DNA of 6,870 bases. Origin: Chloroflexota bacterium (lineage in GTDB: Bacteria > Chloroflexota > Anaerolineae > Aggregatilineales > Phototrophicaceae). Position numbers and translations under genes: made by a program. The DNA is taken from positions 1 to 6,870 of the forward strand of contig QGUR01000252.1 in assembly GCA_003242205.1 (NCBI GenBank), in the 5' to 3' direction. The notes below the pieces were generated by a model. The model searched no databases and had not been told where the DNA came from. It worked only from the letters and a program-made list of their open reading frames with translations. This document shows positions 1-6,575 of the stretch, piece after piece (the stretch's first letter is position 1; every line of letters begins with the position of its first letter).

Positions 1-1887
1 CGCCAGCGCGGCGAGCGGAATGGCGCGGGGCAGGCGGCGCAGGGCAAAGCGGTTGCTGAACAGGCTGCCCAGCGCACTGCCCGCCAGCAGCCCGCCGATG
101 ACGGTCAACAGGGCCAGCACCGGCTGTTCGAGGAGGAGCTGGAATTTCTGTATCAGCGGGATTTCAACCAGCAAATAGGCAGCTCCGAGCAGGCTGAAAT
201 AGGCCCCCAGACTGGCACGTTTCCAGTGATCCTGCTGGCGCACGAAGAAGAACACGAGCCACGACAGATAAATGAACAGCAGCGCCAGACTGGCGACCAT
301 GAGATCGGCCAGCGCGGGCGGCAGACCGGGCCGGAACTGGTAGAAGAAGGGCCGGTCATCGGTGACCGGCGTCAGGTTAAAGTCGCTGTTGGCGGCGATA
401 TATTCGTCCAGTGTGCGCGCGCCCTGCGCCAGCGGGTCAAGCCCGACGACGTTATAAAGCGGCAGATAGAGCGCCCCCGCGCCTCTGGCGTGTGCTTCGG
501 CGGCAAAGCGCGAGGCTTCGGGCGCTGTCCACGGCTGGCGCGAAATGACCACGACCGACGTGCGCGCCTGCGGGTCGCCTTCGCGCAGCGAGATCAACGC
601 GACGTGATTGAGTGCCTGCTGGATGGTCATGCCTTCGCGTTCCAGCATGTCGAGCGCGCCGAGCAGCAGACGCATGCCTTCTATGCCGTGATGCGTGACG
701 AAGGCGATACGCCCATCATCGGTCAGATGCCGCCAGTAGGAGCGCAGCGCCTCCCGTGTGAAAACGTAGTTTTCCGCCAGCGCCGACGTCGCCGGGGCTG
801 CCGCCTGACTGTAGACCAGATTGGCGTAGATCAGATCGTAGGTGGCGTCGCTGCGTTCCATGTAGGTGCGCGCGTCAGCAATCACGGTTTCCACGCCCGG
901 CAGATCGAAAATGCCGCCGGTATAGGCGTCATGGTCGCGCGTGAGCGCAACCAACGTCGGGTTGATTTCGACGGCGGTGATGCGTTCGATGCCCCGCAGC
1001 CGCGCCATGGCGACATCACGCCCGGCCCCCGCACCGAGAATGAGGGCGCTTCCGTCGCTATCCGGAGCGAGTAGAAACGGCAGATAGGCGAGGTCGCCGC
1101 GCAGCCAGCCCGCTGCAGCGGGATCAGCACCATTGGCGACCATGACGCTGCCTGCGCCCGCGTCGGTAAACACATAGCGCGCCGTCGCGTCGCCGGTCAT
1201 GACCAGATCGAGGCGTGCGAACGGGTCCCAGCGCGTTTCCAGAATGGCTGCGTCCGGGTTCGCCAGAGCCTGAAACATGGTTTTGTCCGGCGCGACGCCG
1301 CTGTAGGTTTCCGGCCTGAACCCGATGATTCCCGTTGCGCTGTTTGCGACTGCCAGCGCGGCAACGAAGAAGAACCAGACGGCGGCGAAACGCCCGCGTG
1401 AGAGCGCTACGGCGATCAGGGCCACGGCGGCTGCCAGCAACAGCAGCGGCTGGAAAGCTCCGAACTGGCCGATCAGCAGCAGCGACAATACGAGGCCGGC
1501 AACCGCGCCGAACAGGTCGGCGGCATAGAGCATCGCGCTGCGCCCGGCATAACGCGCGAAGATGAGCGCGTTCAGATAACCGGTGCCCGCAAACGGCATC
1601 AACGAGACGAGGAGCAGCAGGGCGGTCGCCTCCGCCGAGCGGATGACCGTGACGGCGATGGCTACGCCGATAAACAGCGCCGAAGTGAGCACCGCGACAT
1701 TGCCCGGCGCGGCCTTGCGGCGCAGGGTTGCCAGCGCTGCGCCAAGGCTGAGGCCTGCAATCGACAGCGAGACGATCAGAAAGACATAGTGATATTGCAG
1801 GATGACGGAAAATAGCCGGGTTAGCAGCACTTCGTACGCTAGCCCGACTGCGGACAGCCCGAACAGCGCGAGTGCCGCCCGGCGCAT
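1..1887 (-). CDS. Membrane-embedded spermidine-synthase-like protein (partial, C-terminus beyond the left edge)
   Basis: The frame is open from an ATG at 1887 to the window edge (629 codons, no stop), so the C-terminus is missing. Seen: about seven hydrophobic segments in residues 4-190 (for example AYEVLLTRLF at 17-26 and YAADLFGA at 121-128). A soluble Rossmann-like domain follows, with glycine motif GAGAGRD (285-291), acidic AVEINP (E307) and YDLIYANLVYSQ (350-361). Next come TDDRPFF (about 509-515) and at least three further hydrophobic segments, including AAYLLVEIPLIQKF. This matches the fused membrane/spermidine-synthase-like family. The canonical aminopropyltransferase signature, an Asp-Ser-x-Asp-Pro-type loop after the YDxI strand, is replaced by ANLVYSQ...AENYVFT, so polyamine synthesis is doubtful; SAM-type nucleotide binding remains plausible. 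The gene lies 79 bases after the MalG-like permease and is probably co-transcribed. A TTG at 1959, preceded by AAGGGA 10 bases upstream, would add 24 residues. Family assignment is confident; function is unknown. Confidence 0.88.
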   Translation of the reverse strand, partial: MRRAALALFGLSAVGLAYEVLLTRLFSVILQYHYVFLIVSLSIAGLSLGAALATLRRKAAPGNVAVLTSALFIGVAIAVTVIRSAEATALLLLVSLMPFAGTGYLNALIFARYAGRSAMLYAADLFGAVAGLVLSLLLIGQFGAFQPLLLLAAAVALIAVALSRGRFAAVWFFFVAALAVANSATGIIGFRPETYSGVAPDKTMFQALANPDAAILETRWDPFARLDLVMTGDATARYVFTDAGAGSVMVANGADPAAAGWLRGDLAYLPFLLAPDSDGSALILGAGAGRDVAMARLRGIERITAVEINPTLVALTRDHDAYTGGIFDLPGVETVIADARTYMERSDATYDLIYANLVYSQAAAPATSALAENYVFTREALRSYWRHLTDDGRIAFVTHHGIEGMRLLLGALDMLEREGMTIQQALNHVALISLREGDPQARTSVVVISRQPWTAPEASRFAAEAHARGAGALYLPLYNVVGLDPLAQGARTLDEYIAANSDFNLTPVTDDRPFFYQFRPGLPPALADLMVASLALLFIYLSWLVFFFVRQQDHWKRASLGAYFSLLGAAYLLVEIPLIQKFQLLLEQPVLALLTVIGGLLAGSALGSLFSNRFALRRLPRAIPLAALA

Positions 1888-1893
1888 ATCCAG

Positions 1894-1898
1894 CCCTT
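1894..1898 (-). promoter_or_regulatory. Ribosome binding site favouring the ATG at 1887
   Basis: On the minus strand AAGGG lies 6 bases before the ATG at 1885-1887, a good Shine-Dalgarno spacing. The competing start is a TTG at 1957-1959 with AAGGGA (1970-1975, overlapping the last codon of the upstream permease gene) 10 bases before it. Both are in frame with no stop between them. I chose the ATG because of its codon and spacing, and because the first membrane segment then starts at residue 4, as is usual in this family. The TTG start would give closer coupling to the permease gene, a 7-base gap, and cannot be excluded. Confidence 0.5.
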
Positions 1899-1966
1899 CG
1901 ACGGAGCGCGCTACGACTTGCTTCGTGGGTAAGCTAGCTGCCTGTTCTCGCGTTGCCAAGCGCCGG

Positions 1967-3931
1967 TTATCCCTTCAGTCCACTCAGTTGAATGCCCTCG
2001 ATGAAATAGCGCTGGGCAAAGAAGAAGATCACGATGATCGGCAGGATGGCGACCATCGAAGCCGACATCAGCAGGTGATAGGACGTCGTGTACTGCCCCT
2101 GAAAGAAGGCCAGGCCGAGCGACACGGTGAAGTTTTTGACGCTGCTGATGTAGACAAACGGTTCGAAAAACGAATTCCACGACCACCAGAAGGTGAAAAT
2201 GCCGATGGTTGCCAGCGCCGGTTTGCTGAGCGGCAGCATGACATGCCACAACACCTGCGCCGTGCTTGCGCCGTCGATGCGCGCCGCTTCTTCCATTTCC
2301 ACCGGGATGGTCGTATAGAACTGGCGCAGCAGGAAGATCAGGAAAGCGTTGCCGAAGAACGAGCGGATGAACAGCGGCCACAGCGTATTGATCATGTTCA
2401 GCCGCTGGAAGATCTCGAAGGTCGGAATCAGCATGACTGGGAACGGTAGCATCATCGTCGCCAGCAGGAGCATGAACAGGAAGTCCTTGCCGGGAGCTCT
2501 CAATCGTGCGAACCCGTAGGCAACGACGGTGACCGACAGGAAATGGCCGAGCAGGTTGAGAATGACCACAATGGCCGAGTTCAGGAAGAAGGTGAAGAAC
2601 GTCGCGCCACCCAGATCGCGCGAGAGGGCGTCGATGTAGTTTTCGAAGTGCAGACGCGGCACCAACACCGGAGAGAGCGCCGCCGGCTCGACGTCGAAGG
2701 CGCGGGCGATGTGTTCCAGCGGCGTGATCAAGGCCATATTGCGCCGCTCGCCGACGATGGCCACGTCTTTGCGCTCGCCGCCCTGCACGAAGTTGTCCTT
2801 ATAGCGCACGGCAAAGCCGTCCATGGTGTGGACGAACGGCAGGGCCAGTTTTGCGGTCGGGACAAGGCGCAGACTGTCTGCCTGTTCGCGTGGGATGACG
2901 AGCGATTGCGCGCTGCGCGCCAGCAGAACGACGACGGATTGGGTTTCGCCGTCGCGTTCCAGCGTGCGAACGGGCAGCAGGATGTCGTCCGAAAACATGA
3001 CGCTGTCATCACCCGACAGTTCGCTGTTGGGCACGACAAATGCGTTCTCCTTCAGCGTTTCAAGATCCATCACCGGTTGCCACGCTTCGGATGTCAGCAG
3101 GACATAGTGCTCATCTTCGGGGCCATCGATGATCCGGTATTGCTGGACTTCGGTGTTACCGACCGGCGCAAAACCATCCTGCTCGATCATATCCGCCGCG
3201 ACCAGACGGGCATCGGCGGCGATTTCATCCGGCGCGACGACAGTCAGTTCGCTTTCGGGACCGAGCGGAACGACAATCCGGCCGTCGTCCAGTTCGCGCC
3301 CGCGAAAAGTGATGCCGTTGATCTCGTATTCGGCGCGGCTTCCCGCGTTCACGACTGCCAGCGGGAGTTCGCTGGAGATAGGTCGCAGCGTTTCGACCGG
3401 CGCGACGATCAGATTATCGCCATCCCGCGCCAGCGCGACGACTTCTATTGTTGAACCGTCGCCGGCCTGCCACTGGCGCACGTTGAAAATAACGCCATCC
3501 ACGTCGGTGGCCGTGGTCGCGCTCAGCTCATCGGCGGGAACCGACAGCACTTCGGTCAGCCGGGTGATTTCCAATGCGGTTGTGTAGCGTCTGGACCCGA
3601 TACGGATGACTTCCTGCCGCTCTCCGGTCGCGCTGTCAACGACGGCATAGAGCGGTAGTTCCTGCGCCGTGTCGCCTGCCTGAACGTGAATCCACTCGGA
3701 TGGAATCCAGATGGGCGGCTGCGCCAGGATTTGCCACTCCGGTTTCAGGCTGGCGGTGAACATCCACAGAATGGGAAAGAGCATGATGATCGCGCCAATC
3801 GTGAGCAGGGTATAGGTCACGATCCGGCCGATCAGCCGGCTGGCGGACTGCGAAAGCTGCGGGCTTCGGACGCGGGAAGCCCGGGCAGTTACCAGCGCGG
3901 GCGTTGCGTCGGTTTTGTCAGCAGTTGCCAT
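1967..3931 (-). CDS. MalG/UgpE-type sugar ABC transporter permease with a giant extracytoplasmic insert
   Basis: This is an inner-membrane permease subunit of a CUT1 carbohydrate importer. It has 654 residues against about 270-300 for the family. The first membrane segment is at about 36-60 and ends in FTASLKPEWQ; PPIWIPSEW (72-80) follows, where a normal MalG would soon reach its NY motif. Here that motif (ENYIDAL, 430-436) comes about 340 residues later. The rest is ordinary: FFLNSAIVV, then VAYGFARLRAPGK, and an EAA loop at 547-571 (EEAARIDGAS...LPLSKP), the docking site for the ATPase, with membrane segments through about 640 and the usual C-terminal IEGIQLSGLKG. The insert (about 84-423) is hydrophilic, acidic, has no obvious membrane helix and appears repetitive. 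By MalG topology it should face outside, towards the binding protein. The gene starts 3 bases after the stop of the MalF-like gene, implying translational coupling. The frame is unbroken and base composition does not change noticeably in the insert. Confidence 0.93.
   Translation of the reverse strand: MATADKTDATPALVTARASRVRSPQLSQSASRLIGRIVTYTLLTIGAIIMLFPILWMFTASLKPEWQILAQPPIWIPSEWIHVQAGDTAQELPLYAVVDSATGERQEVIRIGSRRYTTALEITRLTEVLSVPADELSATTATDVDGVIFNVRQWQAGDGSTIEVVALARDGDNLIVAPVETLRPISSELPLAVVNAGSRAEYEINGITFRGRELDDGRIVVPLGPESELTVVAPDEIAADARLVAADMIEQDGFAPVGNTEVQQYRIIDGPEDEHYVLLTSEAWQPVMDLETLKENAFVVPNSELSGDDSVMFSDDILLPVRTLERDGETQSVVVLLARSAQSLVIPREQADSLRLVPTAKLALPFVHTMDGFAVRYKDNFVQGGERKDVAIVGERRNMALITPLEHIARAFDVEPAALSPVLVPRLHFENYIDALSRDLGGATFFTFFLNSAIVVILNLLGHFLSVTVVAYGFARLRAPGKDFLFMLLLATMMLPFPVMLIPTFEIFQRLNMINTLWPLFIRSFFGNAFLIFLLRQFYTTIPVEMEEAARIDGASTAQVLWHVMLPLSKPALATIGIFTFWWSWNSFFEPFVYISSVKNFTVSLGLAFFQGQYTTSYHLLMSASMVAILPIIVIFFFAQRYFIEGIQLSGLKG
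2675..3658 (-). repeat. Six degenerate protein repeats of about 55 residues within the permease insert
   Basis: Within permease residues 92-419 I see six units at about 92-136, 143-189, 191-250, 254-306, 311-362 and 365-419. Each shows a short beta stretch, a charged turn (ATGERQE, GDGSTIE, ELDDGR, GPEDEH, RDGETQS, GGERKD), a hydrophobic strand (VIRIG, VVALA, IVVPLG, YVLLT, VVVLLA, VAIVG), and a tail of the form x-L/V-x-V-x-P-x-x-x-L. The tails end VPADEL, ISSEL, VAADMI, VPNSEL, VPTAKL and EPAAL. The clearest pair is the first and last: GERQEVIRIGSRR against GERKDVAIVGERR, with 7 of 13 identical. The others are aligned by eye on pattern rather than identity, so unit boundaries are approximate. 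No DNA-level repeat is obvious, which points to old duplications. Function is unknown; a role in docking the binding protein or in external sugar contact is inference. Confidence 0.6.
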
Positions 3932-3934
3932 CGC

Positions 3935-4855
3935 TTATCGCTTCGCCTCGTAATACACCCAGAAGCTGGACGAGCGGATGATCAGGGCGGTCAGGATGAT
4001 GATGATGACGAATAGCACCCAGGCAAGCGCCGACGCATAGCCGAGGCTGCCCAGCTCGAACCCTTGCTTGTAGAGGTTCATCATATAAGTGAGCGTCGCC
4101 CGGTTGGGGCCGCCGCGCCCGCCAGACAGAATCCACGGCCCTTCAAAGACCTGTAACGCGCCGATGAAACCGATGACCAGATTGAAGAAAATGGTCGGGC
4201 TGAGCATCGGCACGGTGATGCGCCAGAATTTTGTCCATGGCCCCGCGCCGTCGATATCGGCCACCTCATAAAATTCGTTCGGGATATTCTTGAGGCCCGC
4301 CAGATAAATCACGATCTGACCGCCGATGACCCACCAGCTCATGATGATCAGCGAGGGTAGCGCCCAGTCTTCACTCGTCACCCAACCCGGCCCTTTGATG
4401 CCGACCAGCGCCAGCAGGCTGTTGATCAGGCCGTATTCCGGGTTGAAGACGTAGCTCCAGAGCACAGCCACGGCGACGGCGCTGACAACCGACGGCAGGA
4501 AATAAATCGTGCGCCAGACGCTAACGAAGCGTACCTTCTGGGCCAGCAGCATGGCGATGCCGATCGCCAGAATCGTGCTGCCGGGCACGCTGCCGAGCGT
4601 GTAGAGCGCCGTCACTTTCAGCGATTGCCAGAAGTTGCCATCCCGAACCAGGCGCTCGAAGTTCGCCATCCCGATCCAGATGGGCGTTCTCCCGATCTGG
4701 TAATTCGTGAACGACAGATACAGCGACCGGAACATCGGGTAGGCGACGAAGATGATGAATCCCAGCAGCCAGGGCAAGATGCAGACATAGAAGGTCAGCG
4801 CCTCGCGTCTCGCCGCCGGGGACATACGCGCAAAACGTTTTGTCAGGAGTGTCAT
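3935..4855 (-). CDS. MalF/UgpA-type sugar ABC transporter permease
   Basis: First permease subunit of the CUT1 importer, 306 residues, the normal size for the family. A short basic cytoplasmic N-terminus (RFARMSPAARREA) is followed by membrane segment 1 at about 22-45, containing the typical LPWLLGFIIFVAYPM and then SLYLSFTNYQ. Further membrane segments lie at about 80-105, 115-137, 166-188, 222-240 and 274-297. The EAA loop is at 196-220 (YEVADIDGAGPWTKFWRIT followed by VPMLSP), with the invariant DGA, G and P positions that contact the ATPase. GGRGGPNRAT (245-254) before the last segments is also typical of UgpA/MalF relatives. It lacks the long P2 loop found in E. coli MalF. It follows the binding-protein gene after a 90-base gap with a hairpin and precedes the second permease by 3 bases. 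Its Shine-Dalgarno is weak (GGGA about 10 bases upstream). The substrate cannot be inferred. Confidence 0.95.
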   Translation of the reverse strand: MTLLTKRFARMSPAARREALTFYVCILPWLLGFIIFVAYPMFRSLYLSFTNYQIGRTPIWIGMANFERLVRDGNFWQSLKVTALYTLGSVPGSTILAIGIAMLLAQKVRFVSVWRTIYFLPSVVSAVAVAVLWSYVFNPEYGLINSLLALVGIKGPGWVTSEDWALPSLIIMSWWVIGGQIVIYLAGLKNIPNEFYEVADIDGAGPWTKFWRITVPMLSPTIFFNLVIGFIGALQVFEGPWILSGGRGGPNRATLTYMMNLYKQGFELGSLGYASALAWVLFVIIIILTALIIRSSSFWVYYEAKR

Positions 4856-4870
4856 GGGCTGTTTCCCGCG

Positions 4871-4905
4871 CCTGCTCCGGGGCGCGTTCTTCGCCCCGGA
4901 GCAGG
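4871..4905 (-). promoter_or_regulatory. Perfect 14-bp inverted repeat between binding-protein and permease genes
   Basis: The arms at 4871-4884 (CCTGCTCCGGGGCG) and 4892-4905 are exact reverse complements around a 7-base loop, giving a very GC-rich hairpin in the transcript. It starts 40 bases after the binding-protein stop and ends 15 bases before the permease ATG. No run of T follows on the minus strand (the sequence continues CGCGGGAAACAGCCC), so it is not a classical intrinsic terminator. In binding-protein transporter operons such as E. coli malE-malF, a hairpin in this position protects the upstream mRNA end and lets the binding protein outnumber the permeases. The same role is inferred here. 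Because the stem abuts the permease ribosome binding site, it might also limit permease translation. Confidence 0.85.
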
Positions 4906-4945
4906 GATTACATCAGGTGTTGCGCGAAAGTCGCTTGGCCAGTGC

Positions 4946-6331
4946 CTAGCTCGACGCTTCCTCGGCGCTGGATTCGACCATGCCCTGCTGATCCATGCAC
5001 TGCTGGAACTCGGGCAGGAGCGAATTCACCAGCTCAGCCGCGTCGATATTTGCGCCTTCTTCACCGAACAGGACAGCCGTGATTTGCTGGCCCGCGGGCG
5101 TGCCGACGCACTGCAGGTAGTACGGGTTCCGCAGGTCATCGAGCGGATCGAGATACTCGACTTCCGCAATGAACGTTGACCAGAAGGGGTGATCGACCTT
5201 ATCCTCCATCATGGCCGGCATGGCAGAGAGCGCGTGTTCGCTGTAGTGCCGCTGCCCGATTTCGGTCGCCAGCGCCTTCAGCAACAGCCATGCTTCGTCC
5301 TTGGCCTCGCTGGTGGGGGACATGCCAAAGCCGGCCCAGCAGACAGCACCATGATGCCCGCCGGGGCCGTGTGGCATCGGCAGAATGGCATATTCAAAGC
5401 CCGGCGTTTCCTCAAGCATGCTCAGGAACCACGGGCCCATGCCGAAGACCATCGCGATCTGGCCTTCGAGGAACAGCGGCATCACGCCGCCCGGCTGCGC
5501 CAGAATGAAGTTGTTGGTCGGCGCGACGTGGTATTTATGCACGGCGTCCTGCATCCACTCCAGCGCTGCGATGGTTTCGGGGCTGTTCAGGTAGCCATCC
5601 AGCGTCGTGCCATCTTCGCTGATGGTGTGCGAACCGAAGGAGTAGATTGTAGTCTGGAAGCCGCGCCACCAGTCGCCGCGATGATCCATGCCATACTGGA
5701 CGATGTTTTCAGGATCGAAGTCGGGGCTGGTCGCGTTATTGCCGTTGGCATCAACGGTCAGTTGCATGGCGATATCGAGCAGGTCGTCATACGTCCAGCC
5801 TTCCTGAGGCAGCTCGATACCTGCCGCTTCAAACAGCGAGCGGTTAGCGTAGACTGCGACCGTGCTGTAGTCCTTGTTCAGCACGTACGGGTCGCCCTTA
5901 TAGAAGCCATTTTCATATACGGACGGGTAGAAAAGTTCTTCGGGATCGAAACCGTTTTCCCCCTCGATGAACGGGCGCAGATTTACCAACCCGCCCGACT
6001 CGACGTAGAGCGGAATGTAGCTCGAGTCGACCATGTAGATGTCGGGTAGCTCGCCCGCCGCGATCAGCGTCAGGATACGGCTGTGCCAGTCGCCGCCGGG
6101 ATTCGGCTGGATTTCGACATGGATGTTCGGGTATTCAGCCTGGAAGTCCTCAATGGCGGCCAGATGGCGGCGGTTGCCGTTTTCGTCGTCCCACGAGCCA
6201 AGCGTGATGGTGACGGACGCATCCTGGGCGACGACCTGGCGCGGAAGGAAGAAGCCAACTGCCAGCGCGGAGATCAAGCTGGTGATGACCAGCCCGACCA
6301 AATAATAGCGGGTAAGACGGTGGACATACAT
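4946..6331 (-). CDS. Extracellular sugar-binding protein of a CUT1 ABC importer (COG1653/UgpB-like)
   Basis: Solute-binding protein of 461 residues, in the family's usual range. The N-terminus is a secretion signal: basic MYVHRLTR, hydrophobic core at about 10-29, then LPRQVVAQDA with a likely cleavage after VVA or VAQ. There is no lipobox cysteine, so it is not an ordinary lipoprotein. The mature chain begins with VTITLGSWDDE, followed by AAIEDFQAEYPNIHVEIQ (58-75) and AAGELPDIYMVDSS (91-104), the standard opening of sugar-binding lobe 1. YANRSLFEAAGI, then WTYDDLLDIAMQLT (179-192), and the hinge-region pattern PLFLEGQIAMVFGMGPW (285-301) confirm the family. An Asp/Asn-rich stretch at 194-210 (DANGNN...DFDPENI) resembles a calcium-type loop. 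Cysteines at 331, 408 and 445 could pair outside the cell. The ATG at 6331 has AAAGGA 10 bases upstream. It is the first gene of the cluster; ligand unknown. Confidence 0.95.
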   Translation of the reverse strand: MYVHRLTRYYLVGLVITSLISALAVGFFLPRQVVAQDASVTITLGSWDDENGNRRHLAAIEDFQAEYPNIHVEIQPNPGGDWHSRILTLIAAGELPDIYMVDSSYIPLYVESGGLVNLRPFIEGENGFDPEELFYPSVYENGFYKGDPYVLNKDYSTVAVYANRSLFEAAGIELPQEGWTYDDLLDIAMQLTVDANGNNATSPDFDPENIVQYGMDHRGDWWRGFQTTIYSFGSHTISEDGTTLDGYLNSPETIAALEWMQDAVHKYHVAPTNNFILAQPGGVMPLFLEGQIAMVFGMGPWFLSMLEETPGFEYAILPMPHGPGGHHGAVCWAGFGMSPTSEAKDEAWLLLKALATEIGQRHYSEHALSAMPAMMEDKVDHPFWSTFIAEVEYLDPLDDLRNPYYLQCVGTPAGQQITAVLFGEEGANIDAAELVNSLLPEFQQCMDQQGMVESSAEEASS

Positions 6332-6341
6332 AAATGGTTCA

Positions 6342-6347
6342 TCCTTT
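6342..6347 (-). promoter_or_regulatory. Ribosome binding site of the sugar-binding protein gene
   Basis: On the minus strand AAAGGA precedes the ATG at 6329-6331 by 10 bases. Another ATG in this stretch overlaps the end of the site and is out of frame. The signal peptide begins directly at the chosen ATG, which supports this start. Confidence 0.6.
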
Positions 6348-6399
6348 CGAAACTAAGCACTTGTTGTTTGTCAGCGCTGTTCCGAGGTCGTTGTTGGGG

Positions 6400-6409
6400 C
6401 ACCTCCTTA
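6400..6409 (-). promoter_or_regulatory. Orphan consensus Shine-Dalgarno-like sequence in the leader
   Basis: The minus strand reads TAAGGAGGTG, close to a full anti-16S match and stronger than any ribosome binding site of the real genes here. No ATG or TTG follows at a workable distance; the next bases are CCCCAACAACGACC. A GAGGT/ACCTC pair (6384-6388 and 6401-6405) could fold over it. It may be a ribosome standby or pausing site in the leader, or chance. Confidence 0.3.
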
Positions 6410-6469
6410 GGGTTGCCGGTAGCCGTGTCATAATGGAGCCGTAGCGGTGAACTCGGCCACAGCTTTCTA

Positions 6470-6498
6470 AGATTAAGGATAACGCAAAAATGCAACAA
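6470..6498 (-). promoter_or_regulatory. Candidate promoter for the transporter cluster
   Basis: Read on the minus strand, TTGTTG (6498-6493) and TAATCT (6475-6470) are separated by 17 bases, the preferred spacing. Each box matches the bacterial housekeeping consensus at only three of six positions. The site lies in the AT-rich pocket of the gap and would give a leader of roughly 130 bases before the binding-protein start. The call rests on position and composition more than on box quality. Confidence 0.28.
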
Positions 6499-6575
6499 TT
6501 GGCTGCCGGGTGTTGGTTTTGGGTTCAGACCATTGTGACGATGGGCGACGCGCTTGACGGGGATGACTTGCGGCT

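Larger units (their letters stand above)
6332..6575. promoter_or_regulatory. Divergent intergenic control region (244 bases)
   Basis: This gap separates the leftward transporter cluster from the rightward YesL-like gene, so it should carry promoters for both. The stretch 6461-6500 is clearly more AT-rich than its surroundings. I found no convincing long palindromic operator, only a CAATTG hexamer at 6496-6501 and a spaced 5-base inverted pair CAACA/TGTTG near 6493-6515. No protein frame here has family features. Confidence 0.5.

Noticed and set aside
226..1074. Long plus-strand open frame (282 codons) opposite the spermidine-synthase-like gene
   Set aside because: Its product is Arg/Gln/His-rich with no family pattern, and the minus strand over the same bases encodes a clearly recognisable protein; an antisense shadow in GC-rich DNA.
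2543..3454. Plus-strand open frame (303 codons) opposite the permease insert
   Set aside because: I considered whether the insert was really an antisense gene. Its composition (Arg, Gln, Asp, His) is that of a complement shadow, while the minus frame is continuous with conserved permease sequence on both sides and shows internal repeats.
4871..4905. Hairpin as an intrinsic terminator
   Set aside because: No T-tract on either strand after the stem, and both permeases lie downstream with no other promoter seen.
5189..6049. Plus-strand open frame (286 codons) opposite the sugar-binding protein gene
   Set aside because: No recognisable motif; it lies wholly within a strongly supported gene on the other strand.
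6274..6498. Minus-strand 74-codon frame spanning the leader and the start of the binding-protein gene
   Set aside because: It overlaps the signal-peptide coding region in another frame, lacks a ribosome binding site at its ATG and has no family resemblance.
6493..6515. Possible LacI-type operator (CAACA...TGTTG)
   Set aside because: Only five paired bases around 13 unpaired ones; too weak to call, and no regulator gene is in view.
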